From: Fluviicola sp.
GTDB lineage: Bacteria; Bacteroidota; Bacteroidia; Flavobacteriales_D; Crocinitomicaceae
DNA length: 6,656 nucleotides
Direction of reading: 5' to 3'
Assembly: GCF_030151805.1 (NCBI RefSeq)
Contig: NZ_JASLCN010000154.1
Coordinates: 1 to 6,656, forward strand
Below the pieces are notes generated by a model, which worked only from the letters and a program-made list of their open reading frames with translations, had not been told where the DNA came from and did not search any database. Made by a program: the position numbers and the translations under genes. Below are positions 1 to 6,365 of the stretch, piece after piece; the first letter of the stretch is position 1; the number at the start of each line of letters is the position of its first letter.

Positions 1-152
1 AACAAGGACATATGAAAATGCACTTGTTCAATATCATGAATCAGTTAGAGGTGAAAAAAGAAGACCGCGATAAAGTTGTCGCTTACTTCAAAGACAAAAA
101 TGTCTCGGTATCTGCAGTTCGCACCTATGTTGAATCTCTTCAATTAGTTTGA
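1..152 (+). CDS. HMG-CoA reductase, class II, C-terminal end (5' part outside window)
   Basis: Only the last 49 codons are present, in the frame starting at base 3 and ending at TGA 150-152. The visible start reads QGHMKMHLFNIMNQLE, which matches the conserved GHM(K)xHxxN segment near the C-terminus of class II (bacterial) HMG-CoA reductases, where the His is the general acid. Here that His is encoded at 9-11 and is followed by 46 residues; in the Pseudomonas mevalonii enzyme, as I recall it, the equivalent His381 lies 47 residues from the end. The enzyme reduces HMG-CoA to mevalonate with NAD(P)H in the cytosol and commits carbon to the pathway encoded downstream. The stop directly abuts the next gene's TTG start. 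ATG codons at 12 and 18 could start a tiny ORF, but the motif match makes a truncated gene much more likely. The family call rests on a short segment plus strong context. Confidence 0.8.
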   Translation, partial: QGHMKMHLFNIMNQLEVKKEDRDKVVAYFKDKNVSVSAVRTYVESLQLV

Positions 153-1052
153 TTGACAGTTTCGGAAAATATAATAAGTACCTATAAGGCATCAGGAAAA
201 CTGATGCTTTTTGGTGAATACCTGGTTCTGAATGGATCAGACTGCCTGGCTTTTCCCTTAAAGTTCGGGCAAACGCTTTCAGTAACCCCGTCTGATGAGA
301 TCATTTGGGAAAGTTATTCCAAACACGGAAGTTGGTTTTCTGCTGCTATGAGCAACGATTTCGCTATTCTGACTACCAATAATCAAGAAGTAGCAGAAAT
401 TTTGAGACAGTTGTTCCTGGTGATACGGGCAGAAAAGCCGGATCTTGATTTCAACCAAAGATTCCGGGCAGAAGCGAATTTTGAATTAAACTGGGGTCTT
501 GGTTCCAGTTCTACCCTAATCAGCTTATTGAGTCAATGGTCGGGTGTAGAATCAAAGAAACTCCTCGAGGCATCTTTTGGCGGATCCGGTTACGATGTCG
601 CTTGTGCTACTGCAGCAGGGCCGATTCTTTATGCCAATGGAGAAGTCAAGAAGGAAGTAGAGATCCCGGATTCCATAACGAATAAGCTATTGTTTGTTTA
701 TTCGGGAAATAAGCAAAACTCGCGGGAAGAAATAAAGCGGTTTAAAGACAGAAATGTCACTCAGGACCAGGTCGATGCCATGAATACCATGATCTCAAAT
801 GCCTTGAAAACGGATAAAATTGACGTGTTTGAACAGCAATTGGATCATGCCGAGGAGTTAATCTCTTCAGTTATAGGGACGATTAAATTAAAACAACGTT
901 TCTTTGCCGGTTACCCGTATAGCATCAAATCGCTGGGTGCCTGGGGAGGAGATTTTTTTCTTGCAACATACAGAGATCTGGAAACAGCAAAACGCTATTT
1001 TGAAGAAAAAGGATATGACGTATTATTTACCTATCAGGAATTTATAAAATAA
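153..1052 (+). CDS. GHMP-family kinase with GYD motif, candidate phosphomevalonate kinase
   Basis: A 299-residue GHMP-fold small-molecule kinase. Visible landmarks are an N-terminal KASGKLMLFGEYLVL (Lys16, Glu22), the ATP-binding loop NWGLGSSSTL at 113-122, GGSGYDVACATA with Asp148 at the position of the catalytic SGxD Asp of mevalonate kinase, and a C-terminal GAWGGDFF at 262-269 replacing the usual GAGGGG loop. It resembles the flavobacterial group I know as 'GYDIA family GHMP kinase'; here the motif reads GYDVA. It lies between HMG-CoA reductase and diphosphomevalonate decarboxylase, and the operon has a separate, more typical mevalonate kinase. By elimination it probably makes diphosphomevalonate from phosphomevalonate, but that is inference and it could be a second mevalonate kinase. 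The start is TTG at 153, immediately after the upstream TGA: the next in-frame ATG (codon 18) would remove the first motif. No Shine-Dalgarno site is visible, so expression probably depends on coupling. Confidence 0.85.
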   Translation: MTVSENIISTYKASGKLMLFGEYLVLNGSDCLAFPLKFGQTLSVTPSDEIIWESYSKHGSWFSAAMSNDFAILTTNNQEVAEILRQLFLVIRAEKPDLDFNQRFRAEANFELNWGLGSSSTLISLLSQWSGVESKKLLEASFGGSGYDVACATAAGPILYANGEVKKEVEIPDSITNKLLFVYSGNKQNSREEIKRFKDRNVTQDQVDAMNTMISNALKTDKIDVFEQQLDHAEELISSVIGTIKLKQRFFAGYPYSIKSLGAWGGDFFLATYRDLETAKRYFEEKGYDVLFTYQEFIK

Positions 1053-2108
1053 ATGGAAACAGACAAGGAATTGATGAATAAAGTAAAAGTAACGTGGCGT
1101 TGCCCATCGAATATTGCGATTGTTAAATACTGGGGAAAAAAAGGAGTTCAAATACCTTGTAATTCTTCGTTGAGCTTGACTTTGTCAAATTCATTTACGG
1201 AAGTCGAAGCCGAATTGTCAGAAAAGACAAGTGATGAAGCAATTCAGTTATCCTACTATTTTGAAGGAGAAATCAATGAAAAATTCGGTCAGCGTGTTGC
1301 GAAGTTTTTAATGGATAACCGTGAATTCTTCCCGTTTGCAGCTGAAAAAGCGATTACGATCCATTCCTCCAATAGTTTTCCTCATTCTGCAGGAATTGCT
1401 TCGTCTGCATCTGCATTCGGTGCCATTTCGTTGGCGCTTTTAGACATTACTTATAGCTTGCAGGGAAAAGAAAAAGATGAAACGTTTTACAAAGAGGCAA
1501 GTAATTTAGCCCGATTGGGAAGCGGAAGTGCATCACGCAGCATGTTCCCGGGATTTGCTTTGTGGGGAGAAAATGAACAAATTCAAAACGCTTCCAATCA
1601 ATATGCAATTGACATCACGGAGGTGCATCCGGTGTTCCAAAACATGAAAGATGCCATCCTGATCGTCGAAGATGAACCCAAAAAAGTATCCAGTTCTGTG
1701 GGGCATTCATTAATGAATAATCATCCCTATGCAGAAAATCGCTTCAAACAGGCAAATGAGCGTACAGCTGAATTGGTTGACATTCTGAAAGCCGGAGATA
1801 TGGATGCATTTATTCAGTTGTGTGAATCAGAAGCATTGACATTACATGCCATGATGATGACGTCCATGGATTATTATTTATTGGTGAAACCGGGTACAAT
1901 TACAGCCATTGAAAAATTGATGGAATTCCGTAAGGAAAGTAACGTTCCTGTTTGTTTTACATTGGATGCAGGTCCGAATGTGCACGTCCTTTACCCGAAA
2001 GCATATGAAGTGCAGGTAGAAGAGTTTATCAAAAATGGTTTGCGCGACACCTATAAAAAAGTCATTTTCGATGAAGAAGGTTCCGGACCAACAAAAATGA
2101 ATCCTTAA
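1053..2108 (+). CDS. mvaD: Diphosphomevalonate decarboxylase
   Basis: A 351-residue GHMP-fold enzyme that converts diphosphomevalonate to isopentenyl diphosphate with ATP and release of CO2. The family signature is clear: SNIAIVKYWGKK at 19-30 (Lys25), NSSLSLTLS at 37-45, the Ser-rich phosphate loop PHSAGIASSASAFG at 110-123, GSGSASRS with Arg162 (equivalent to yeast Arg158), and LDAGPN with Asp305 (equivalent to yeast catalytic Asp302). Having both Arg and Asp argues for an active decarboxylase. Length is slightly below the eukaryotic enzyme. No isopentenyl phosphate kinase is nearby, so the classical diphosphate route is favoured over the mevalonate-monophosphate decarboxylase variant. The ATG at 1053 follows the previous stop with no gap. 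A second in-frame ATG at 1074 has AAGGA at 1065-1069 just upstream and would still keep every motif, so the true start is uncertain by seven codons. Confidence 0.93.
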   Translation: METDKELMNKVKVTWRCPSNIAIVKYWGKKGVQIPCNSSLSLTLSNSFTEVEAELSEKTSDEAIQLSYYFEGEINEKFGQRVAKFLMDNREFFPFAAEKAITIHSSNSFPHSAGIASSASAFGAISLALLDITYSLQGKEKDETFYKEASNLARLGSGSASRSMFPGFALWGENEQIQNASNQYAIDITEVHPVFQNMKDAILIVEDEPKKVSSSVGHSLMNNHPYAENRFKQANERTAELVDILKAGDMDAFIQLCESEALTLHAMMMTSMDYYLLVKPGTITAIEKLMEFRKESNVPVCFTLDAGPNVHVLYPKAYEVQVEEFIKNGLRDTYKKVIFDEEGSGPTKMNP

Positions 2109-2111
2109 AAA

Positions 2112-3053
2112 ATGGAGAGCGTTAATTCAAAAATTTTGGTGTTTGGAGAATACAGTGTCTTACATAACGGTATGGCTCTGACAATTCCATTCAGTAAATT
2201 TTCCGGAGAATTGTGTTATCCTAAAAATGGAGAAGAAAGTGCTATTGCAGTACTCTCCAACAAAGGTATTCGGGAATTCTTCAAGCATATTTTAGAAAAC
2301 CACACAGATGAGACATTCAAATTGAATGTGAATGAGTTGTCTCAGGAATTAGACAAAGGATTGTTTTTTAGAAGTGATATTCCACAAGGTTTTGGCCTGG
2401 GAAGCTCCGGTGCATTGGTTGCCGCAATATTCTTACGTTACCTGGAAAAAGCCGGCGATTTCAAAGATGAATTGAAACACTTAACCATGGATCGCATTCA
2501 AAGCTTGAAAAGCTGTTTGGGCACTTTGGAAGGACATTTTCACGGAAAGAGCTCGGGAATTGATCCGTTAAGTATTATCATCAACGAACCGTTATTGCTG
2601 AAAGCCAACAAAGAAATTGTAAAGGTGGATATTCCGGCTTACGATGAAACCGGAAAGAACGTTTTGTTTTTATTGAATACCGGAATGGCGCGGAATTCCG
2701 AGAACTTGATTAAAAAGTTTCACAATGCCTACGAAAAGGAGGACTTTCAGAAAAAGCTGGAAACGAAATTAATCAAGTATGCAAATGCAGGAATTACTGA
2801 TTTCCTGAAAGGAGATACCGAAAATTTCTACCGGACCCTGGATAAATTAGTGCGTTTTCAATTAGACGAAATGCATTACCTGATCCCGGAAAAATACCAA
2901 TCCATTGTTCAGCAAGGCTTGGAAACAAAGAATTATTACTTAAAAATTTGTGGAGCCGGAGGTGGTGGATTCATGATCGGGTTTACGCAAAACTGGGAAG
3001 AAACACAGCAATTATTAAAAGACGAAGAATTAGAAATTTTCTATAGATTTTAA
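2112..3053 (+). CDS. Mevalonate kinase
   Basis: A 313-residue GHMP kinase, within the usual range for bacterial mevalonate kinases, predicted to phosphorylate mevalonate at O5 with ATP. All three family motifs are present: N-terminal NSKILVFGEYSVLHNG (Lys7, Glu13), the ATP loop PQGFGLGSSGALVA at 91-104, and the C-terminal glycine-rich KICGAGGGGFMIGF with GAGGGG at 281-286. HGKSSGIDPLS carries Asp151, the catalytic-base position of mevalonate kinases, preceded by the typical HGxxSGxD context. This is more canonical than the GHMP kinase at 153-1052, which supports giving it the mevalonate step. It is unusual that the first motif is NSKILVFGEY where classical enzymes have APGKVILFGEH; this variant looks normal for Bacteroidota but I could not check. 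The ATG lies 3 bases after the upstream stop. An exchange of roles with the other kinase cannot be excluded from sequence alone. Confidence 0.85.
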   Translation: MESVNSKILVFGEYSVLHNGMALTIPFSKFSGELCYPKNGEESAIAVLSNKGIREFFKHILENHTDETFKLNVNELSQELDKGLFFRSDIPQGFGLGSSGALVAAIFLRYLEKAGDFKDELKHLTMDRIQSLKSCLGTLEGHFHGKSSGIDPLSIIINEPLLLKANKEIVKVDIPAYDETGKNVLFLLNTGMARNSENLIKKFHNAYEKEDFQKKLETKLIKYANAGITDFLKGDTENFYRTLDKLVRFQLDEMHYLIPEKYQSIVQQGLETKNYYLKICGAGGGGFMIGFTQNWEETQQLLKDEELEIFYRF

Positions 3054-3056
3054 ATT

Positions 3057-4043
3057 ATGACAACAACAGCAACACTAAAACAGGATTTAGAAATCCAAAG
3101 ACAAGCGATTATTCAATACCTGGAAACAGATGCATTGGAAGGTTTTCCCGGCAATTTATCTGATTCCACGTATCATATCATGACATTGGAAGGAAAGCGT
3201 TTGCGTCCGATTATGGTGTTAATGGCTGCTCAGGGATTTGGTGTAAGTACGAAAGATGCGATGTCTGCTGCAATTGCAATAGAAGTTTTCCATAATTTCA
3301 CATTGGTCCATGACGATATCATGGATAAGGCCTTGCTGCGCAGAGGAACCATTACTGTTCATGAAAAATACGGAGTAGATAAAGCCATTGTAACAGGAGA
3401 TGCCATGTTGCCGCATTCCGTTGGTTTATTGATCAAAGGAAATGAAGAAAAAGCTACCGTTCTATTAAAAAGTTTCCTGAAAATGGCTCAGGAAGTGATG
3501 GAAGGACAGCAATATGACATGGAATTCGAAACCCAGGAAGTGGTAACTGTAGAAGAATACATGAACATGATCCGCCTGAAAACATCCGTTCTGTTTGGGT
3601 GTGCTTGTGAGATTGGCGCTATTTTAGGTCATGCTTCCGTTGAAGATCAGAAAAACCTGTACGATTTCGGACTTTATACCGGATTGGCATTCCAGATTAT
3701 GGATGACTACCTCGATACATTCGGCGATGATACCTTTGGAAAACGAATCGGAGGAGATATCTTACTGAATAAAAAGACCTACTTGTTAATCAACGCGATG
3801 CAACATGCGAACGCCGATCAAAAAGCACGTATAACGGAGCTGTTTGATGAAAAAGACGAGGAAGCAAAAATCAGTGGATTCCAGGCTGTTTTTAAAGAAA
3901 TCGGTGTAGGTAAAATTGCACTGGATAAAATGGAAGAATTGCATAACAAATCGGTAGAAGCAATTATGTCTTCCGGTCTTTCTGAAGAAGATAAACGAAA
4001 AATGATTGAATTGGGTGAAATTATGCTTCGCAGAACAACTTGA
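3057..4043 (+). CDS. Short-chain trans-isoprenyl diphosphate synthase (FPP/GGPP synthase-like)
   Basis: A 328-residue all-helical prenyltransferase that condenses isopentenyl diphosphate with allylic diphosphates. It shows GKRLRP at 46-51 (IPP binding), the first Asp-rich motif DDIMD at 86-90 followed by LLRRG, GDAML near 115, and the second Asp-rich motif DDYLD at 216-220 within FQIMDDYLDTFGD, followed by GKRIGGDILLNKKTYL. Product length is the open question. Phe81 is at position -5 and Thr82 at -4 relative to the first Asp motif, and that motif has no two-residue insertion. By the published chain-length rules this fits the archaeal-type GGPP pattern better than the bacterial FPP pattern (aromatic plus insertion) or the eukaryotic FPP pattern (aromatic at -4 and -5). 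The neighbouring cyclase would need FPP for squalene, so FPP or mixed products remain possible. The ATG is 3 bases past the previous stop; no Shine-Dalgarno site is seen. Confidence 0.9.
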   Translation: MTTTATLKQDLEIQRQAIIQYLETDALEGFPGNLSDSTYHIMTLEGKRLRPIMVLMAAQGFGVSTKDAMSAAIAIEVFHNFTLVHDDIMDKALLRRGTITVHEKYGVDKAIVTGDAMLPHSVGLLIKGNEEKATVLLKSFLKMAQEVMEGQQYDMEFETQEVVTVEEYMNMIRLKTSVLFGCACEIGAILGHASVEDQKNLYDFGLYTGLAFQIMDDYLDTFGDDTFGKRIGGDILLNKKTYLLINAMQHANADQKARITELFDEKDEEAKISGFQAVFKEIGVGKIALDKMEELHNKSVEAIMSSGLSEEDKRKMIELGEIMLRRTT

Positions 4044-4049
4044 TACACC

Positions 4050-6305
4050 ATGAATTTCGATCAAAAAGATCCGGCTTATTTTTGGAATACGTGGAAGTTT
4101 TCTTCAAAGAACGGACAACAATTCTGGGAATTTCAAATTCCCGATGATTTAAAAGGAATCATTCAATCTGAATCTGATTGGGATAAACCCGAAGGAAAGG
4201 CTTTTTTGGAAGCATTTGACCGTGCATTTCTTTTTGACAAGAAAATCAATCCGAATTCCGCCGACCGGGTATTGCGTCATTTGCGCAATCAACAAGTTGG
4301 CAAACCCGCCATCGTACCGTCAGACGATACGCTTTCACTCAAGGAAAGAGCACATATCGGCTTATTGAATGGATTCTCGTTTTATGAAACGCTGCAAGAA
4401 CCTGATGGAAATTGGGCAGGTGACTACGGAGGTCCGCTTTTTCTGATCCCCGGATTAGTCATCGCATCCTACATTACGGAGACGCCTTTCGAAAAACCAA
4501 TGCAGGTTTTAATGAAGCGCCATGTATGGAATCACCAAAACGAAGACGGTGGTTGGGGAATTCATATCGAGGGGCATTCAACCATGTTCGGAACAGTCAT
4601 GCAATATGTGACCTTGCGGATTTTGGGAGAAGATCTTTCCAATCCGGCCATGAAGCGAGCTCAGGATTGGATTTTAAGCCATGGTGGCGCCATTAAAATT
4701 CCGCAGTGGGGTAAGTTCTACTTATCCGTCCTGAACGCCTATGAGTGGAAAGGAAACGATGCTCTTTTACCGGAAATGTGGAAATTTCCGAAATGGGTAC
4801 CTTTTCATCCCGGAAAATATTGGTGTCATAACCGGATGATTTTTCTGCCGATGTCTTATTGCTTCGGCAAAAAAGTGAAAGCCGAATTAACACCCTTAGT
4901 AAAAGAATTACGGAAAGAACTCTATACAACAGACTACGATTCCATTCATTGGAAAAAAGCGCGTCGTGAAGCTTGCGAAGCAGATGTTTACCATCCGGTT
5001 CACAAATGGTACCTGCGCTTGTGTAAAATCACCAATGGATACGAGCGGATTCACTCCAAACGGTTTCGGAAAAAAGCACTCAAATATGTGGAAGACTACA
5101 TTGATTTTGAAGATACCTACACGCGGTATATCGATATTGGCCCTGTAAACCAGGCGATCAACTCGATTTGTGCGTGGCACAACCACGGAAAAGATTCCGA
5201 ACAATTTAAAGGCCACGTGAAACGGTGGAAAGATTATCTGTGGCTTGCCGAAGACGGTCTTAAAATGGCCGGTTACAATGGTTCCCAATTGTGGGATACT
5301 GCATTTGTGGGTCAGGCTTTGATCGAAGCAGACATGGAAGTCCGTTTTCCGGAAATGGCAGAGAAAATTTACAGTTTCATGGACACCACCCAAATTGAGC
5401 GTAATGCGAAAGATTACGACAAATTCTGGGGAGATATCACACTTGGCTGCTGGCCTTTCTCAACAAGAGATCACGGATGGGCAATCACGGATTGCACGTC
5501 GGAGGGAATGAAAACGGCTCTTTTATATAACCGTAAGGAACACATCAGGAAACAAAATCACATTGATGTGGAACGTTTAAAGCCGGCAGTTGATTGGGTG
5601 TTATCCATGCAAAATGAAGACGGAGGCTGGGCTTCTTACGAAAAGCAAAGAGCTCCGAAATGGATTGAAGTATTAAACCCGGCGCTGTTATTTGAAAATA
5701 TCATGACAGAAGCAACCTATACGGAATGTTCTTCGGCTTCCCTGCAGGGATTAAAGGAATTCACAAAACAGTATGATTATCGGAAAGACGATATCCAAAG
5801 AGCAATTGATCGCGGAGGGAAGTTTTTACAATCAAAACAGGATCCCGATGGTTCCTGGTACGGCTGTTGGGCTGTTTGTTATACCTATGGAACCTGGTTC
5901 GGTATCGAAGGTTTATTAACTGCCGGTCATCAAAATTATGAAAACGGTACGCCTTCACCGGAGATTCAAAAAGGATGTGATTTTTTATTGAGTAAACAGC
6001 GTGCTGACGGCAGCTGGGGAGAATCCTTTAAATCGTGCGTTGAGCACCGATACATTGAGCACGAAGACGGACAAATCATCAATACTGCATGGGCGCTTCT
6101 TGCTTTAATGAAAGCAAAACACCCGAACAAAGCTGCCATTGAAAAAGGAATTGAATTTATTCTTTCCCGCCAGGAATCGACCGGTGATTTTCCTCAGGAA
6201 GGAGTTTCGGGGATCTTTAACGGGAATTGTGCGATCACCTATACAGCCTATCGAAATGTTTTTCCTTTGTGGGCAATAGGGCGGTATTATCGGTATTATT
6301 CCTAA
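4050..6305 (+). CDS. Oxidosqualene cyclase, predicted cycloartenol synthase
   Basis: A 751-residue, full-length, probably monotopic membrane triterpene cyclase that folds (3S)-2,3-oxidosqualene into a protosterol. Oxidosqualene-type features are AGDYGGPLFL after the first QW repeat (Gln116-Trp122), HIEGHSTMFGT at 172-182, YWCHNRMIFLPMSY with His260, GYNGSQLWDTAF with Trp415, WPFST with Phe470, DCTSE with catalytic Asp481, Tyr530, Cys560, and GCWAVCYTYGTWFG with Trp607. Asp481 aligns with human lanosterol synthase Asp455, Cys482 and Cys560 with its partners Cys456 and Cys533, and His260/Tyr530 with the His232/Tyr503 deprotonation pair. Product-determining positions are Tyr409, His475 and Ile479, as in plant cycloartenol synthase (Tyr410/His477/Ile481), whereas animal lanosterol synthase has Thr/Cys/Val. 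Further QW repeats lie near 525, 597-603, 660 and 715. The acid motif has Ser484 where Ala is usual. It starts 6 bases after the prenyl synthase stop and is last in the operon. Base composition resembles its neighbours. The oxidosqualene cyclase call is very secure; the cycloartenol product is a prediction. Confidence 0.95.
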   Translation: MNFDQKDPAYFWNTWKFSSKNGQQFWEFQIPDDLKGIIQSESDWDKPEGKAFLEAFDRAFLFDKKINPNSADRVLRHLRNQQVGKPAIVPSDDTLSLKERAHIGLLNGFSFYETLQEPDGNWAGDYGGPLFLIPGLVIASYITETPFEKPMQVLMKRHVWNHQNEDGGWGIHIEGHSTMFGTVMQYVTLRILGEDLSNPAMKRAQDWILSHGGAIKIPQWGKFYLSVLNAYEWKGNDALLPEMWKFPKWVPFHPGKYWCHNRMIFLPMSYCFGKKVKAELTPLVKELRKELYTTDYDSIHWKKARREACEADVYHPVHKWYLRLCKITNGYERIHSKRFRKKALKYVEDYIDFEDTYTRYIDIGPVNQAINSICAWHNHGKDSEQFKGHVKRWKDYLWLAEDGLKMAGYNGSQLWDTAFVGQALIEADMEVRFPEMAEKIYSFMDTTQIERNAKDYDKFWGDITLGCWPFSTRDHGWAITDCTSEGMKTALLYNRKEHIRKQNHIDVERLKPAVDWVLSMQNEDGGWASYEKQRAPKWIEVLNPALLFENIMTEATYTECSSASLQGLKEFTKQYDYRKDDIQRAIDRGGKFLQSKQDPDGSWYGCWAVCYTYGTWFGIEGLLTAGHQNYENGTPSPEIQKGCDFLLSKQRADGSWGESFKSCVEHRYIEHEDGQIINTAWALLALMKAKHPNKAAIEKGIEFILSRQESTGDFPQEGVSGIFNGNCAITYTAYRNVFPLWAIGRYYRYYS

Positions 6306-6326
6306 AGGACTTTTGCTGTTTCGAAA

Positions 6327-6365
6327 AACTAATTTATAGACAGTATTTAGTTCGTTATTTTTTTT
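6327..6365. terminator. Candidate bidirectional rho-independent terminator
   Basis: An inverted repeat AACTAA (6327-6332) / TTAGTT (6347-6352) encloses a second short pair ATA/TAT (6336-6338, 6344-6346) around the loop GACAG, with a TTT bulge on the left. On the plus strand it is followed by CGTTA and eight T residues (6358-6365). Read on the minus strand the stem is followed by five T residues. It lies 21 bases after the cyclase stop and overlaps the stop codon of the converging gene, the expected place for a shared terminator. The stem is short and AT-only except for one pair, so the call is tentative. Confidence 0.35.

Noticed and set aside
12..152. Independent small gene starting at ATG 12 or 18
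   Set aside because: The frame stays open to the left edge and the QGHM segment matches the catalytic C-terminus of class II HMG-CoA reductase, so it is the end of a longer gene.
153..3053. Alternative archaeal-type mevalonate route with mevalonate-phosphate decarboxylase and isopentenyl phosphate kinase
   Set aside because: No isopentenyl phosphate kinase is present, and the decarboxylase keeps the classical Lys, Arg and Asp motifs; two GHMP kinases fit the classical route.
4908..5393. 161-codon open frame on the minus strand inside the cyclase gene
   Set aside because: It lies wholly within a strongly conserved coding region on the other strand, its translation shows no recognisable domain, and other minus-strand frames at 3219-3416, 3786-4064, 4693-4929 and 5761-5958 are likewise shadows.
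4050..6305. Squalene-hopene cyclase as the identity of the last gene
   Set aside because: The acid motif is DCTSE, not the DXDDTA of hopene cyclases, and the protein has the oxidosqualene-type MFGT, GYNGSQLWDTAF and ECSS segments and a length near 750, longer than the usual 630-680 of hopene cyclases.
4050..6305. Recent transfer of the cyclase from a plant or alga
   Set aside because: Despite the plant-type active-site residues, hand-counted GC and codon style match the neighbouring genes and no mobile element or repeat flanks it; an old transfer cannot be excluded and needs a phylogeny.
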